Shown one piece after another: positions 29,301 through 37,870 of a stretch of DNA of 64,000 nt (its first letter is position 1; every line of letters begins with the position of its first letter). The stretch comes from Opitutia bacterium (GTDB lineage: Bacteria; Verrucomicrobiota; Verrucomicrobiia; Opitutales; Opitutaceae), in NCBI GenBank assembly GCA_003142615.1, contig PLMW01000028.1, forward strand, positions 71,570-135,569. Reading direction: 5' to 3'. Under the pieces are notes generated by a model, which did not search any database, was not told where the DNA came from, and was given only the letters and a program-made list of their open reading frames with translations. Made by a program: the position numbers and the translations under genes.

Positions 29301-30188
29301 TCCAATGCCTACCGTTATTCCGCGGACAGTCATTTCATCTGGCAGCTCACCGGCGACAAGAGCCAGCTCGAGCAGCTCTATGCCCGGCAGATCGAGGAGT
29401 GCGACCTGCTCGACTACATCAACACCGAGGGCAGCCTGTGGATCGACCGGGTCGGCGTGCCCACCGCCGAGTTGCAGCGCGCGCGGCTCGGCGGCATCGC
29501 GCTTGTGCGCAACGCGCTTTACCCGGGCCACACGGTAAGCTGGCGGTTCGCGGCGCCGGCCAGCGACCAGAGCATGGCGATCCTCATTCCCGATGCCACG
29601 CCGATCTCCTTTAAAGTCATTGCGTACAACCTCGAGACCACGCCCGTGCAGGCGACCATGACCGGCTGGAACATCGCTCCGGGGGGTTGGGAGATCACGC
29701 AGGGTGTCGACACCGACAATGACGACATCGCCGACCAGTCGATCGCAACGCGCCGCGCCGAATTCGAACGCAGCCGCTCACTCGAATTCGCCTTTGCCCC
29801 GCGCGCCGTCACCGTTCTCACCCTGAAATTAAAGACTCCGGGCACGCCCTACTGGTCGCGCCCCGATCTTGGCATCAGCCGCGAAGACGTGACATTGCGC
29901 GACGGCTCCCTGCACGTGGTCGTTCACAGCCTCGGCGCGGTAGCGACACCGGCCGCGACGCTGGTCTTCAAAACCAGCGACGGTTCGGCCGCCGTGTCGG
30001 CCAGAATTCTGTCACTGCCGGCGCCCGTTGACCTGCTGCCCAGGACGGCCGAAGTGGTCCTCCCTCTTCCGCACGGCACGCAGATTGCCGGCGGCTCCGT
30101 GGAGGTCGATCCGGAGAACCAACTGCAGGAGATCACGCGCCTGAACAACCGCGTCCTGTTGCCGGCGACTGTCTTGAATGCGCAGTGA
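26313..30188 (+). CDS. Very large secreted LamG-domain protein, possible polysaccharide-active enzyme
   Basis: 1,291 residues. A signal peptide (about 1-30) leads into a LamG/concanavalin-like domain (about 38-255; typical WTHLALSWDETRGIRFYVNG and GGDIDEIRIYDRMLTDDNV). A middle beta-rich part (300-620) and a long helical region (about 680-1070; VGYGDFGGGISDDVDLLNTW, GVKMATDDPWGCAKAYSY, FFGAW-type WHVFWGAWKWTGD) follow. The helical part resembles an (alpha/alpha) barrel as in polysaccharide lyases. The last ~100 residues look like a CARDB adhesion module. No family assignment is certain. It follows the VOC gene by 37 bases, probably without functional link. Confidence 0.8.
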   Translation: MLSRSLPPRPAFWLMCLLGFALAGGSTASAGPMAPPAPGLLFYLSGEQGTTADYSAGGTPAPTFDAEITRIAAGARGAALSCGDLQRLAWRAPGNIYAQRGTLSFFWRSRYAVGPTEFPIFRVGFGDHSSWDMVWLRIDYNGHGFDAFVTDASLARTRVSVTVQPFPRPDEWTHLALSWDETRGIRFYVNGRLTAKNETTAVYNTALDQFGPHSRIISPHNVQSDYNFVRGGDIDEIRIYDRMLTDDNVATLASGDAPTDLPPLPSRDLADARWRDEWWLRYGWNRLDDPPPYYAGAVLTVRKVEIHDAYDLKRWWWKACDGIRETTWPGVYNRSRLPGRNDYFQLPDWDCYVESGKAITFIMPDEPWNHLELSGAAWGRMELLKPDAANDGPAESVLFARPQGQEKTVHPLAAAITGRKIRFTNVQPEEPIGELVAYHVVPDREPAGSPKLAFRLTALLPADHDLDPLVAFINGRFAPDERAMLAARPVGSSATMVSPASGAASGMLPLVHILVPDTWDKIDGGLDGIAIDLPPLQVKPTHGGLFPLNIQVKDPLWPMRNMLDFTFSMKPGEAKTLWLDLRDRLLPAGKGMWITIAGAGADFATTVLAGAEIRLVFKPREAARAEHELDRFTQARDSYAMLVEEHAHSPEFNLWNRFEADLTDLMRVNPNHVPGRNYAAVGLGRPRPPFQQPEPPVLPSGRMPLWAFRQVELLGRVKRFVNWYIDHRQVGYGDFGGGISDDVDLLNTWPGVALMGCDPDKLTDSLHRLLEAAFRNGMFTNGLPTIQADELHSYEEGIDCLSANLILDYGNPQQIERAMVTERGVEGITGINAAGHRHIRTSYYNGVKMATDDPWGCAKAYSYLVLQPGQLLVDYNGNPAARKVLLELADGLLAHRKQDADGRYSLPTAIHFADDRDANSTRSYFPWHVFWGAWKWTGDRKYLAPILDAGTSAVMAVNANALDWLELRETTGQRILAGERGRSLDAHPNDGRGQARSNAYRYSADSHFIWQLTGDKSQLEQLYARQIEECDLLDYINTEGSLWIDRVGVPTAELQRARLGGIALVRNALYPGHTVSWRFAAPASDQSMAILIPDATPISFKVIAYNLETTPVQATMTGWNIAPGGWEITQGVDTDNDDIADQSIATRRAEFERSRSLEFAFAPRAVTVLTLKLKTPGTPYWSRPDLGISREDVTLRDGSLHVVVHSLGAVATPAATLVFKTSDGSAAVSARILSLPAPVDLLPRTAEVVLPLPHGTQIAGGSVEVDPENQLQEITRLNNRVLLPATVLNAQ

Positions 30189-30220
30189 GGACCTCACCCG
30201 AGGCGCCCGGCGCCCCCCTG

Positions 30221-30916
30221 TCAGGGCTGCCGTTGCAGGCGATCCTCCGGAAGGGCGGTCGCATGAAACCGCACTTCGCGAATGGCGCCCTTGAACCAGG
30301 ACGTTTGATTCAAGCGCATCCCGAGCGACGTCCGCCCCGCCGCCATGGGGACGAACGCCATCTCCCCCTCCAACTCCCGCACACCGTTGATAAAGTGTGC
30401 CATCTTCCCGCCATCGTAAACCAAGGCGGCCCATGTCCACCGCCCGGCGGGATGCAGCTTCGTCCGGTCAATCAGGGGAAACCGGCTGGCCCCTGAAAAC
30501 AGAAACGTGTCGAGGCACCAGCGGCCGCCCTCCGTCAGGCGGATTTCAATCAAGACGCGACTGCCGCGTTCATCCTCGATGTGCAGAAACCGCTGCTCAG
30601 GTGGTCCGCCGGCTTCGGGTTTAAACAGAATTTCAATCGTAAATTCCCTGAGTCCCGCAAGGGGATTCACCGGGAGGACCAGTCCGTCGTCCACCCCGTT
30701 GAACTGCACGGCGGACTCGCCTGCCGTCACCCGTGGCGCGCCCAGCACAGTTGGCGCCCACCCGCCGACCGACGTCACACTGTCGAGCGGCCAGATGACG
30801 GGGCCCGGCGCTATGGCTTTCGGCGCCGGCGCCTCCGCGTACAGCCACCTTCCCGCGGAGCAGATCGCGAGTGCTGCGCCGATCCGGCAGATCTTTCGCC
30901 GCCTCGTGGTCATCAT
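30221..30916 (-). CDS. Exported single LamG-domain protein
   Basis: About 231 residues. A signal-like N-terminus (ICRIGAALAICSAGRWLYA) precedes one LamG/concanavalin domain (about 50-225): AVQFNGVDDGLVLP, FTIEILFKPEAGGPPEQRFLH, WTWAALVYDGGKMAHFINGVRE, FKGAIREVRFHATALPEDRLQ. Such domains bind sugars. It is convergent with the 1,291-residue LamG protein and ends 33 bases from it. Start choice is uncertain: two adjacent ATGs (30916, 30913), an ATG at 30928 and a GTG upstream are all in frame. Confidence 0.8.
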   Translation of the reverse strand: MMTTRRRKICRIGAALAICSAGRWLYAEAPAPKAIAPGPVIWPLDSVTSVGGWAPTVLGAPRVTAGESAVQFNGVDDGLVLPVNPLAGLREFTIEILFKPEAGGPPEQRFLHIEDERGSRVLIEIRLTEGGRWCLDTFLFSGASRFPLIDRTKLHPAGRWTWAALVYDGGKMAHFINGVRELEGEMAFVPMAAGRTSLGMRLNQTSWFKGAIREVRFHATALPEDRLQRQP

Positions 30917-31087
30917 TTGACCATCCATCCACAAGCTTGTGGAAGAGTCAACGGGGGCCGCGGATGACGCAGGGCCCTCTCATGAGATCAACCTGATGCT
31001 CACTTTTCGGATGGTGCCGGCCGGTCCGGACGGTGATGCGCCATTGCCTTGCGGGGCGGGGACGGTTTTGCTCGGGACCTTTCGCCC

Positions 31088-31975
31088 ATGCAACCCGGCC
31101 TCCTCCGTACTGTCGCCCTCGTCGCGGGTATGGTTCTCGGCGCGCTGCTGCCGCAGGCGTACGCCGCGGCGGGGGCCATCCGCTGGCTGGTCATGGGCAT
31201 GTTGTTTCTCGTGTTTCTGCAGACGCGCCTGTCACGCCAGGCCATCCATCGCAGCCATGTGGTCCTGCTGGCCGCGAATCTGGCGATGGGCTTCGCCGCG
31301 TGGGGGCTGGGCTGGCTCGCGGGCGGCCGCGAGGTGGCGCTGGCGGCGTTCTTTGCCGGCATCGCGCCGACGGCGACGGCCGCGCCGGTCGTGGTCAGCT
31401 TTCTGCGGGGGCGCGTGGAGTACGTGATCGCGGCGTTTCTCCTCACCAACCTCGTCATCGCGGCGCTGCTGCCCGGACTGCTTCCGCTCGTGCTGGGGCG
31501 CGCCACGCCGGAGGCGTTCGTCCAGGTGCTCGGCAGCGTGGGGCTGGTGGTGTTCGTCCCCATGGGAGCGGCGTGGCTGCTGCGGACGGTGCATGCGCGG
31601 GCCGCGGAGTGGCCGCAGCACCTGCGCAACGTGTCGTTTGGCATGTGGGTGCTCGCGCTCTTTCTCGTCACGGCGAACGGCTCGCATTTTCTGCGCCTCC
31701 AGACGGACCTTCCGTCCGGCGTGCTCGGCAAGATCGCCCTCACCACGGCCGCGGTATGCGCCGCCAGCTTCGCGCTCGGGCGGGTGATCGGCGGGCGGGA
31801 ATTTCCCCGCGAGGCCAGTCAGTCGCTCGGCCAGAAGAACACCTCGTTCACCATCTACCTCGCCCTTACCTACGCGAACCCGCTCGTCGCCCTCGGCCCC
31901 ACCTGCTACGTGCTCTGGCACAACCTGTGGAACTCCTGGCAGCTCCATCAAAGCCGCCATCTGGAGCCGGACTGA
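31088..31975 (+). CDS. Bile acid:sodium symporter (BASS/SBF)-type membrane transporter
   Basis: 295 residues, almost entirely hydrophobic with about nine to ten predicted membrane helices. The helix containing FFAGIAPTATAAPVVVSFLRG and the later LGQKNTSFTIYLALTYANPLVALGP correspond to the crossover regions of BASS-fold carriers, including the NTS dipeptide near the substrate site. The family co-transports organic anions with Na+; the substrate here is unknown (pyruvate, pantoate or keto acids in other bacteria). The ATG at 31088 is preferred to 31049 because the first helix follows directly. It appears monocistronic. Confidence 0.82.
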   Translation: MQPGLLRTVALVAGMVLGALLPQAYAAAGAIRWLVMGMLFLVFLQTRLSRQAIHRSHVVLLAANLAMGFAAWGLGWLAGGREVALAAFFAGIAPTATAAPVVVSFLRGRVEYVIAAFLLTNLVIAALLPGLLPLVLGRATPEAFVQVLGSVGLVVFVPMGAAWLLRTVHARAAEWPQHLRNVSFGMWVLALFLVTANGSHFLRLQTDLPSGVLGKIALTTAAVCAASFALGRVIGGREFPREASQSLGQKNTSFTIYLALTYANPLVALGPTCYVLWHNLWNSWQLHQSRHLEPD

Positions 31976-32202
31976 ACAACCCCCGGGGAGAGCGCAGCAC
32001 ATGACCCGTGCTGGCGCGCCTCCACCCGTCCGGCCAGGCTGCCCGCGACCTCACCACGCCCTTCACCCCGGTCATCAGGGCAACAGACAGGTGTGATTGA
32101 TTTATTAAGAGGGCTCGATCAGAATCTTGTAGTTTTCCGCCAGGCATTCTACATCAGGTCAGCAGAACCAACGCTCCCCTCCTTCGCAATCCGAGTCCGC
32201 TT

Positions 32203-32628
32203 GTGACATCCCAACCCATCCCGCCACCTCCGGAAGAGGTTCAAAAGATCGTCGTCGTTGAAGACGATCCAGCCATACTCGACATGATTGCGACGGCGCT
32301 CAGAAGCCGCCATTACGAAGTCACCACTTTCACCGATCCGTCCAAGGCGCTGGACTGGTTGACCGGCGCCCGCTGGGACGTGGATCTGGTCGTAACCGAC
32401 ATCATGATGCCGGAAAGGAGCGGCCTGGCCCTCGCCAAGGCCATCCGGGCAAAGGCGGGTCGCGTGGCCATTCTCCTGATCAGCGCGTGGCTGTCCGATG
32501 AAGCGCTCTGGGGCGAAGACCAGCAGGACCTCCCGTTCCTGGCAAAGCCGTTTACCATGCCCGAGCTGCTCGGAGCTGTGGAGGAAGCCATGGCCCGTTT
32601 TCCCCGCCCAACGCGTGACTCGCCTTGA
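32203..32628 (+). CDS. Stand-alone response regulator receiver protein
   Basis: 141 residues: a single receiver domain without output domain. The acidic pair is E20/D21 (VVVEDDP), the phosphoacceptor D66 in VVTDIMMP, the switch serine S94 in LLIS, and the lysine K115 in FLAKPF. Translation starts at GTG after a proline-rich lead (PIPPPPEE). Its stop codon directly abuts the next gene, a membrane protein with two cyclic-nucleotide-binding-like domains, so the two are probably one operon and may act together. No histidine kinase is nearby. Confidence 0.93.
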   Translation: MTSQPIPPPPEEVQKIVVVEDDPAILDMIATALRSRHYEVTTFTDPSKALDWLTGARWDVDLVVTDIMMPERSGLALAKAIRAKAGRVAILLISAWLSDEALWGEDQQDLPFLAKPFTMPELLGAVEEAMARFPRPTRDSP

Positions 32629-34614
32629 GTGGAGATGACGACCTTCCCCATGGAACTGCAGCTTTTATTTACCGCAGAAAAGCTTCAGCTGAATCCGTTG
32701 CTTTCGAAAGGAGCGGTCAGGGAGGGCCGGTTCACGGTCAAATCCCTGGATACCGGCGGCTATCTGACGATTGACGGACTGCAGTGGCAGGCGCTGACCG
32801 CCTTTGCCCAGCCCAAGACGGTGCCGGAGGTTCTGCGGAACTTGATCGCGGAGCGGAAATGCCCTGCGTTGCACGATTTCTATGAATTGATCGTCAAGGC
32901 GCAGCGCGCCAGCGTGCTGCAGGTGTCCCCCAGCCCGGTCCAACAACCGGTTCCGGTGGGATGGAGATTCAATCTGGTGCCGCGCGTCGCATGCCGGCTG
33001 GGAGGGGCGCTGCTGGTCGTCGGACTTCTGGCAATTATGATCTGGCCGCCATGTCTGCCCGGAGGCAACTGGCTCGGCATCATCTATACCATCCTCGCCG
33101 GTTATCTCGGCGCCGCGGCCATGGTCAGCCTGGGAAATGTCCTCGGCGCGTCCGTGCTGCATGCGGCGGGCGGAGATGCTTACCGGCCACGCCTGAGCTG
33201 GTTCTGGCTGTTGCCACATTTCAGCCTCGATCTGCGGGACGTCCAACTGGTCGATGCCCGCGCCCAATTGGGCATGGAGCTCATACGACCGGCCCCCCTG
33301 GGCCTGCTGGTGGCCGTTCTCTGCCTCTGGTGGCCGCAAGCCGCCCTACTGCCGGCCCTCCTTTTTGCCTTGAAGGTCCGTCCGTGCTTCGGCGGGGCCA
33401 TCTGTCGCGCGATCACCATATACTGGGGGAAGCCGGTGCTCGACACCAGCAGCCACATGCTTTTCCCGGCCAACCGGAACTGGGCCGGCTTGTGGCGCAC
33501 GACCCGGCTGCAGTTTGACTGGCGGGTGGTCACCGCCCGGCTCGTCTGGAGCCTCCTCTGGGTCGGAGGCATCACCACGCTTGGCAGCTGGATCGCGGGC
33601 GTGGCCGTGTCCGAGCTGATCTTCGACTGGCATTTCTGGAAAATCTTCGGCGTGGTCTATGCCATCACCATGGCCATTCCGGCCGGCGTGTTCGCCTGCG
33701 TCGCCGCCATGGAGAGCATGCGTCAGCCGCTCCTGGCGGCGAAAAAGTACTGGCGCGTCCGCCGGCAGCGCCTCCGGGCGCTCGACCAGCCGTGCACCAT
33801 GAAAACGATCACGAGCACGCTGGCGATTTCGTCGGTCTGCCAGCAACTGCCGCTTGACCGGCGGCGGGTGCTGGCGGAGCAGGTGATCGTGGTCACGTTC
33901 CCCCGGGGGAGCATGCTGGCCGATTTCTCCCAGCCGGCCGACCACATCCACCTCATTGTCAGCGGAGCGATCGACGTCTACCGGCGCACCCCGAAAGGCC
34001 GCGCGCACCGCGTTTGGCGGGCGATTGAGGGCGATGTTGTTGGCGCGGAAACGCTGGTCGAACCCCATCCCCTGGGCTGGCGCCTCAAGGCGCGCGGCCC
34101 GGTGATTGCTTTGCGCCTGCCGCGGGAGGTTTTCGTAAACGAAATCGTGGCCCGGCTGGGCACCGTCGCCAGCCAGGCGTTGATCCACCGCGTGCCCTTC
34201 CTCCGCCAAAATCCTCTTTGCCGGAACTGGCATCCCCAAGCCATCACCCGTTTCGCCAGCATCTCCCGCATGGTGACGTTTGCCAACGGAGGCTACGTGC
34301 TGATCGAGAGCCATGAGAGCCAGGGGTTGTTCTTCATTTATGAGGGCGAGGCGCAGGTCGTGCGGGGCAACCGCCGCATTTCGCGGCTGCGCTACGGGGG
34401 GTTCATCGGTGAGATTGGCCTGCTGCAATACAGTGCCTCCACTGCCAGTGTCATCGCCGATGGGCCGCTCTCCTGCCTGGCCATCGACAAAATGGTTTTT
34501 TTCCGCTTCCTCACGCAAAACTACGAGGTCGCCCTGGAAGTGGAACGCCTGAGTTCGCAACGATTGGGGAAGCCCGTCTTTCCGCTCGAGGGCACCTCCT
34601 TCGAGGTTTATTGA
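32629..34614 (+). CDS. M50-like membrane protein with tandem cyclic-nucleotide-binding-like domains
   Basis: 661 residues. Residues ~30-95 resemble the PqqD-like lead domain found in some M50 membrane peptidases. About five membrane helices follow (123-140, 148-168, 221-248, 302-325, 338-362). The stretch VSLGNVLGASVLHAAGGDAY (166-185) sits where such peptidases carry HExxH, but the motif is absent, suggesting a catalytically dead homologue. The C-terminus holds two cNMP-binding-like domains (415-505 and 545-635). In the second, the phosphate cassette reads GEIGLLQYSASTASV, lacking the usual arginine, so the ligand is doubtful. It starts right after the receiver gene; an ATG at 32635 is an alternative start. 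M50 homology is inference. Confidence 0.75.
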   Translation: MEMTTFPMELQLLFTAEKLQLNPLLSKGAVREGRFTVKSLDTGGYLTIDGLQWQALTAFAQPKTVPEVLRNLIAERKCPALHDFYELIVKAQRASVLQVSPSPVQQPVPVGWRFNLVPRVACRLGGALLVVGLLAIMIWPPCLPGGNWLGIIYTILAGYLGAAAMVSLGNVLGASVLHAAGGDAYRPRLSWFWLLPHFSLDLRDVQLVDARAQLGMELIRPAPLGLLVAVLCLWWPQAALLPALLFALKVRPCFGGAICRAITIYWGKPVLDTSSHMLFPANRNWAGLWRTTRLQFDWRVVTARLVWSLLWVGGITTLGSWIAGVAVSELIFDWHFWKIFGVVYAITMAIPAGVFACVAAMESMRQPLLAAKKYWRVRRQRLRALDQPCTMKTITSTLAISSVCQQLPLDRRRVLAEQVIVVTFPRGSMLADFSQPADHIHLIVSGAIDVYRRTPKGRAHRVWRAIEGDVVGAETLVEPHPLGWRLKARGPVIALRLPREVFVNEIVARLGTVASQALIHRVPFLRQNPLCRNWHPQAITRFASISRMVTFANGGYVLIESHESQGLFFIYEGEAQVVRGNRRISRLRYGGFIGEIGLLQYSASTASVIADGPLSCLAIDKMVFFRFLTQNYEVALEVERLSSQRLGKPVFPLEGTSFEVY

Positions 34615-34758
34615 TAGGCCGCGGTCCCCGGCGCAATGAAGCCATCCGGCGGAGGCCGGCCGCGGCGGGATGAAACTTTGGCGCCGCGCCCGCGTCTGTA
34701 GTGGGAAGGTTTGTCAGGCACCGCCACCGCATGATCTGGCATCCGCCGACCCTTTAAC

Positions 34759-36438
34759 ATGAGCGCAAAGCCCTCTCACGTCGTCCCGCTCGCCGGAGGG
34801 TGCCTCGCCGCCCTGCTGCTCCTGCTCTGGCTGGTGCTGCGAGACGGGACCCATGGGCACAGGGCACAGCCGACCGGCCCGGCACCGACGGCGGCCGCCG
34901 CTTCGTCCCACCCGGGACCAGTGGTCGCCGGCACGCCGCCAGCAGCCGCAGGCCAGGCATCCGCGGGGGTTCAGGCGAACCCCCTGACCCGGCCAGCGCT
35001 GCGATACCTCCAGCAGTCGCTCAATCAATCCAACGCACGGCCGCAGGAGGCGGTGCTGACATTCACGAGCGCCGAGGCCTACCGGAAATTTCTCGCCCGC
35101 GCCTCGCAGCTGGGAATCACCGTGCTGGGGCGGCTGGATGCGCTCCTGACGGTGCGGGTGCGCTATGATTCACCTGACAGCCTGCAGGCCGACCTGCTGG
35201 CCAACGCCGCGGACTACGCCGAGGTGGGCGCCAACTTCTACATCAACATCCCGCAAACGCCGGCCAAGGAGGATCGCGCCACGGTGAATCTGGTGCCGCT
35301 GGGCGACAAACTGCGCCTGTTCCTCGGCGTCACCGGCGATTACAACCAGTGGGGACGCGGGGTGACCATCGCCGTGCTCGACAGCGGGGTGGCGCCCGAC
35401 AGCACGTTCGGCCAGGGGCGCCTGCGGTATCTGGACATCGGCCTGGGCACCGCCGCCGGCACCGGGTCGGAGGACGGACACGGCACCGCGGTGGCCGCAC
35501 TGGCCGCGGGAATGTCGTCGGACGCGCCCGGGGTCGCGCCAGCCGTCGGCATCCTCAGCATCCGGGTCACCGACGCGAACGCCCAGAGCGACATTTTCAC
35601 CGTGTCGCAGGCGATCATGGCGGCGGTCGACGCCGGGGCGCAGCTCATCAACATCAGCCTGGGTGGCTACGATCCCAGCGACGTATTGACCCGCACCATC
35701 GACTATGCGAGCGGACACGGCGTGGTCATCGTGGCCTCGGCCGGCAATGACCAGGCGGCGCAACTGACCTGGCCCGCGGCTGATTCGCGGGTCGTCTCCG
35801 TCGGCGCCGTCGATGCGCTCGGACAACAGGCGACATTCTCCAACTCCGGATCGCAACTGAAGATCACCGCGCCCGGCTATGGCGTCCTGACCGCGTGGCT
35901 CGACGGCCAGCGGGTGTACTTCGACGGCACCTCCGCCAGCGCACCCATTGTCGCCGGCGCCATCGCCGCGATGATGTCCGCCAACCCTGGCATGAACGCG
36001 ACGCAGGCGTGGCAGGTGCTCCAGCAATACGCCAGCGACGGCGGCGCCCCGGGGCGGGATTCCGACTATGGCAGCGGCATTCTCAATCTCGGCTGGGCCA
36101 TGGCGCGCAATGATCCCACCTACATCGACACCGCCATCTCCAGCCATTACTACGATGCCGCCACCGGGCAGATGGAATTCGTGGTTCAGAACCGCAGCGG
36201 GCTGGGCGTCGGCGGCATGATGCTGAACGTCGAGGCTGACGGTGCCACCAGCACCTACTCCATTCCCCTGCTGGGTCCCGGCGCCATCTACGTGGCCAGA
36301 ATGCCCGTCGACCAGGAACAATTGAAGGCGGGCGACGGCATCGTGTTCCGCACGCAGTTGGTCAACCCCAGCGGTATCGTCGACCAGGTCCCCGCCAACA
36401 ACCGCCGGACCAGCTCCCTCGCGCCGCCGACGAAATGA
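34759..36438 (+). CDS. Secreted or membrane-anchored S8 subtilisin-like protease
   Basis: 559 residues. An N-terminal membrane/signal segment (about 10-27) is followed by an Ala/Pro-rich linker and an inhibitor-like prodomain (about 75-165). The S8 catalytic domain follows with D208 (AVLDSGV), H241 (EDGHGTAVAALAAG), oxyanion asparagine in ASAGND and S392 (GTSASAPIVAGAIAAMM). The last ~100 residues form a CARDB-like beta domain ending VDQVPANNRR. It should degrade extracytoplasmic proteins after self-maturation. It lies 144 bases after the cNMP-domain membrane protein on the same strand; co-regulation is possible but unproven. Confidence 0.93.
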   Translation: MSAKPSHVVPLAGGCLAALLLLLWLVLRDGTHGHRAQPTGPAPTAAAASSHPGPVVAGTPPAAAGQASAGVQANPLTRPALRYLQQSLNQSNARPQEAVLTFTSAEAYRKFLARASQLGITVLGRLDALLTVRVRYDSPDSLQADLLANAADYAEVGANFYINIPQTPAKEDRATVNLVPLGDKLRLFLGVTGDYNQWGRGVTIAVLDSGVAPDSTFGQGRLRYLDIGLGTAAGTGSEDGHGTAVAALAAGMSSDAPGVAPAVGILSIRVTDANAQSDIFTVSQAIMAAVDAGAQLINISLGGYDPSDVLTRTIDYASGHGVVIVASAGNDQAAQLTWPAADSRVVSVGAVDALGQQATFSNSGSQLKITAPGYGVLTAWLDGQRVYFDGTSASAPIVAGAIAAMMSANPGMNATQAWQVLQQYASDGGAPGRDSDYGSGILNLGWAMARNDPTYIDTAISSHYYDAATGQMEFVVQNRSGLGVGGMMLNVEADGATSTYSIPLLGPGAIYVARMPVDQEQLKAGDGIVFRTQLVNPSGIVDQVPANNRRTSSLAPPTK

Positions 36439-36576
36439 TGATGATGGCTGTGCTGTGCCGCCGCGCGATGGTGACTGTTATCGCCAATGATCGCACCGGC
36501 GAGGTAACCAACCCCTGCCTGACTCTCGCCCGGCCCTCTGAAATTTCTTTTTCCCCCCTGTCCCCTGCGGGGCGCC

Positions 36577-37836
36577 TCAATCCTCCGGCCGTTCGCCGGC
36601 GGGCGCCATCTTCACCAATCGCGGGTCGAAGCGTGCCAGCACTTCCACGAGGTCGTCCTGCGCCGCCATGACGGTGTGAATGTCCTTGTAGACCATCGGC
36701 ACCTCGTCGAGGCCCGCCGAGATCAGGGTGACCCCGGCCGCGTCGAGCAGGCGTCGCGCGGCCTTCCAGTCGAGCGTCTTCCTTGCCTGCGTGCGGCTCA
36801 TCACCCGCCCGGCACCGTGCGCCGCGGAGCAGAGCGACTCACGGCTGCCCCTGCCGCGCACCACGAAACCCGGCGACGCCATCGAGCCGGGGATGACGCC
36901 GAGCACGCCCTGCGCCGCGGGCGTCGCACCCTTGCGGTGCACAATGACCTCGCGCCCGTCATGCGTCTCCTTCCAAGCGAAGTTGTGGTGGTTTTCGACG
37001 TCGAAGAGCACGCGGGCGCCGAGGTTGGCCGCGAGGTGCCGGTGGATGCAGGCGTGGTTGGCCGAGGCATATTTCCCCATGAGCTGCATGACCGCCCAGT
37101 ATTCCCGCCCCTCGGACTCGTCGAGCGAAAGCCAGGCCAGCCGCGCCAGCTCCTTCGGCAGATCGCGGTGCTTCTGCATCGCGAGCCTGCTGTAATGGTC
37201 GCACACGAGTGCGCCCGTGCCGCGGCTGCCGCTGTGGCTAAGCAGGGCAAGATGCTCGCCGGCGGGCAGACCGAGCCTAGGGTCGAGCACCGTTAGCAGG
37301 CCGAACTCCACGAAATGATTGCCGCTGCCGCTCGTGCCGAGCTGGCGCCAGGCCTTGTCCCGGTGGGCGTGCGTCACCGGACTGACGTTCCAGTCCTCGT
37401 CCATCACCGGATGCTGGCGCGGGTGCTGGAATTCCACGCCCACGCCGAAACGGGTCTCCTCCTCGATGGCGCGCGCGAGCCTCTCCCGGCGTTCCCGCAG
37501 CCAGGCGACGGGCAGATCGAGCACCGAGAGCTTCATGCGGCAGGCAATGTCCACGCCGACCGCGAACGGGATCACGGCGCGGTCGGTCGCCAGCACGCCG
37601 CCGATGGGCAGGCCGTAGCCCACGTGTGCATCGGGCATGAGCGCCCCGCGCACGCTCACCGGCAGCGCACAGGCGTTCTTCATCTGCTCCACCGACTGCG
37701 CATCGAGATCGCGTCCCCACTGGCGCCACGGCGCGGGCTCGGCGCGCAGCGCGTTGCGTTCGCGGTCACCCATGCCGCCACGATGAGGCTGATGCATCCG
37801 CAGGTCAAAGCCGGCGCGGTCGCCCCATTCCCCCAT
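36577..37836 (-). CDS. rtcB: RtcB-type RNA ligase
   Basis: About 419 residues, typical for RtcB, which joins 2',3'-cyclic phosphate and 5'-OH RNA ends using GTP and Mn2+. Family motifs in order are MPDAHVGYGLPIGGVLA, the metal ligands in GVDIACRM, GSGNHFVEFG, LSHSGSRGTGA, ASANHACIHR, ENHHNFAWKE, HRKGATPA, and the guanylated histidine in SAAHGAGRVMSR. GVDIACRM differs from the common GVDIGCGM but keeps Asp and Cys. An ATG at 37836 is used; an upstream in-frame TTG and a downstream ATG at 37797 are alternatives. It is monocistronic, with no archease or RtcA nearby, so RNA repair or tRNA splicing context cannot be told. Confidence 0.93.
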   Translation of the reverse strand: MGEWGDRAGFDLRMHQPHRGGMGDRERNALRAEPAPWRQWGRDLDAQSVEQMKNACALPVSVRGALMPDAHVGYGLPIGGVLATDRAVIPFAVGVDIACRMKLSVLDLPVAWLRERRERLARAIEEETRFGVGVEFQHPRQHPVMDEDWNVSPVTHAHRDKAWRQLGTSGSGNHFVEFGLLTVLDPRLGLPAGEHLALLSHSGSRGTGALVCDHYSRLAMQKHRDLPKELARLAWLSLDESEGREYWAVMQLMGKYASANHACIHRHLAANLGARVLFDVENHHNFAWKETHDGREVIVHRKGATPAAQGVLGVIPGSMASPGFVVRGRGSRESLCSAAHGAGRVMSRTQARKTLDWKAARRLLDAAGVTLISAGLDEVPMVYKDIHTVMAAQDDLVEVLARFDPRLVKMAPAGERPED

Positions 37837-37870
37837 CACCCCCGTCGCCAACGACTATAGATTTGATGAC

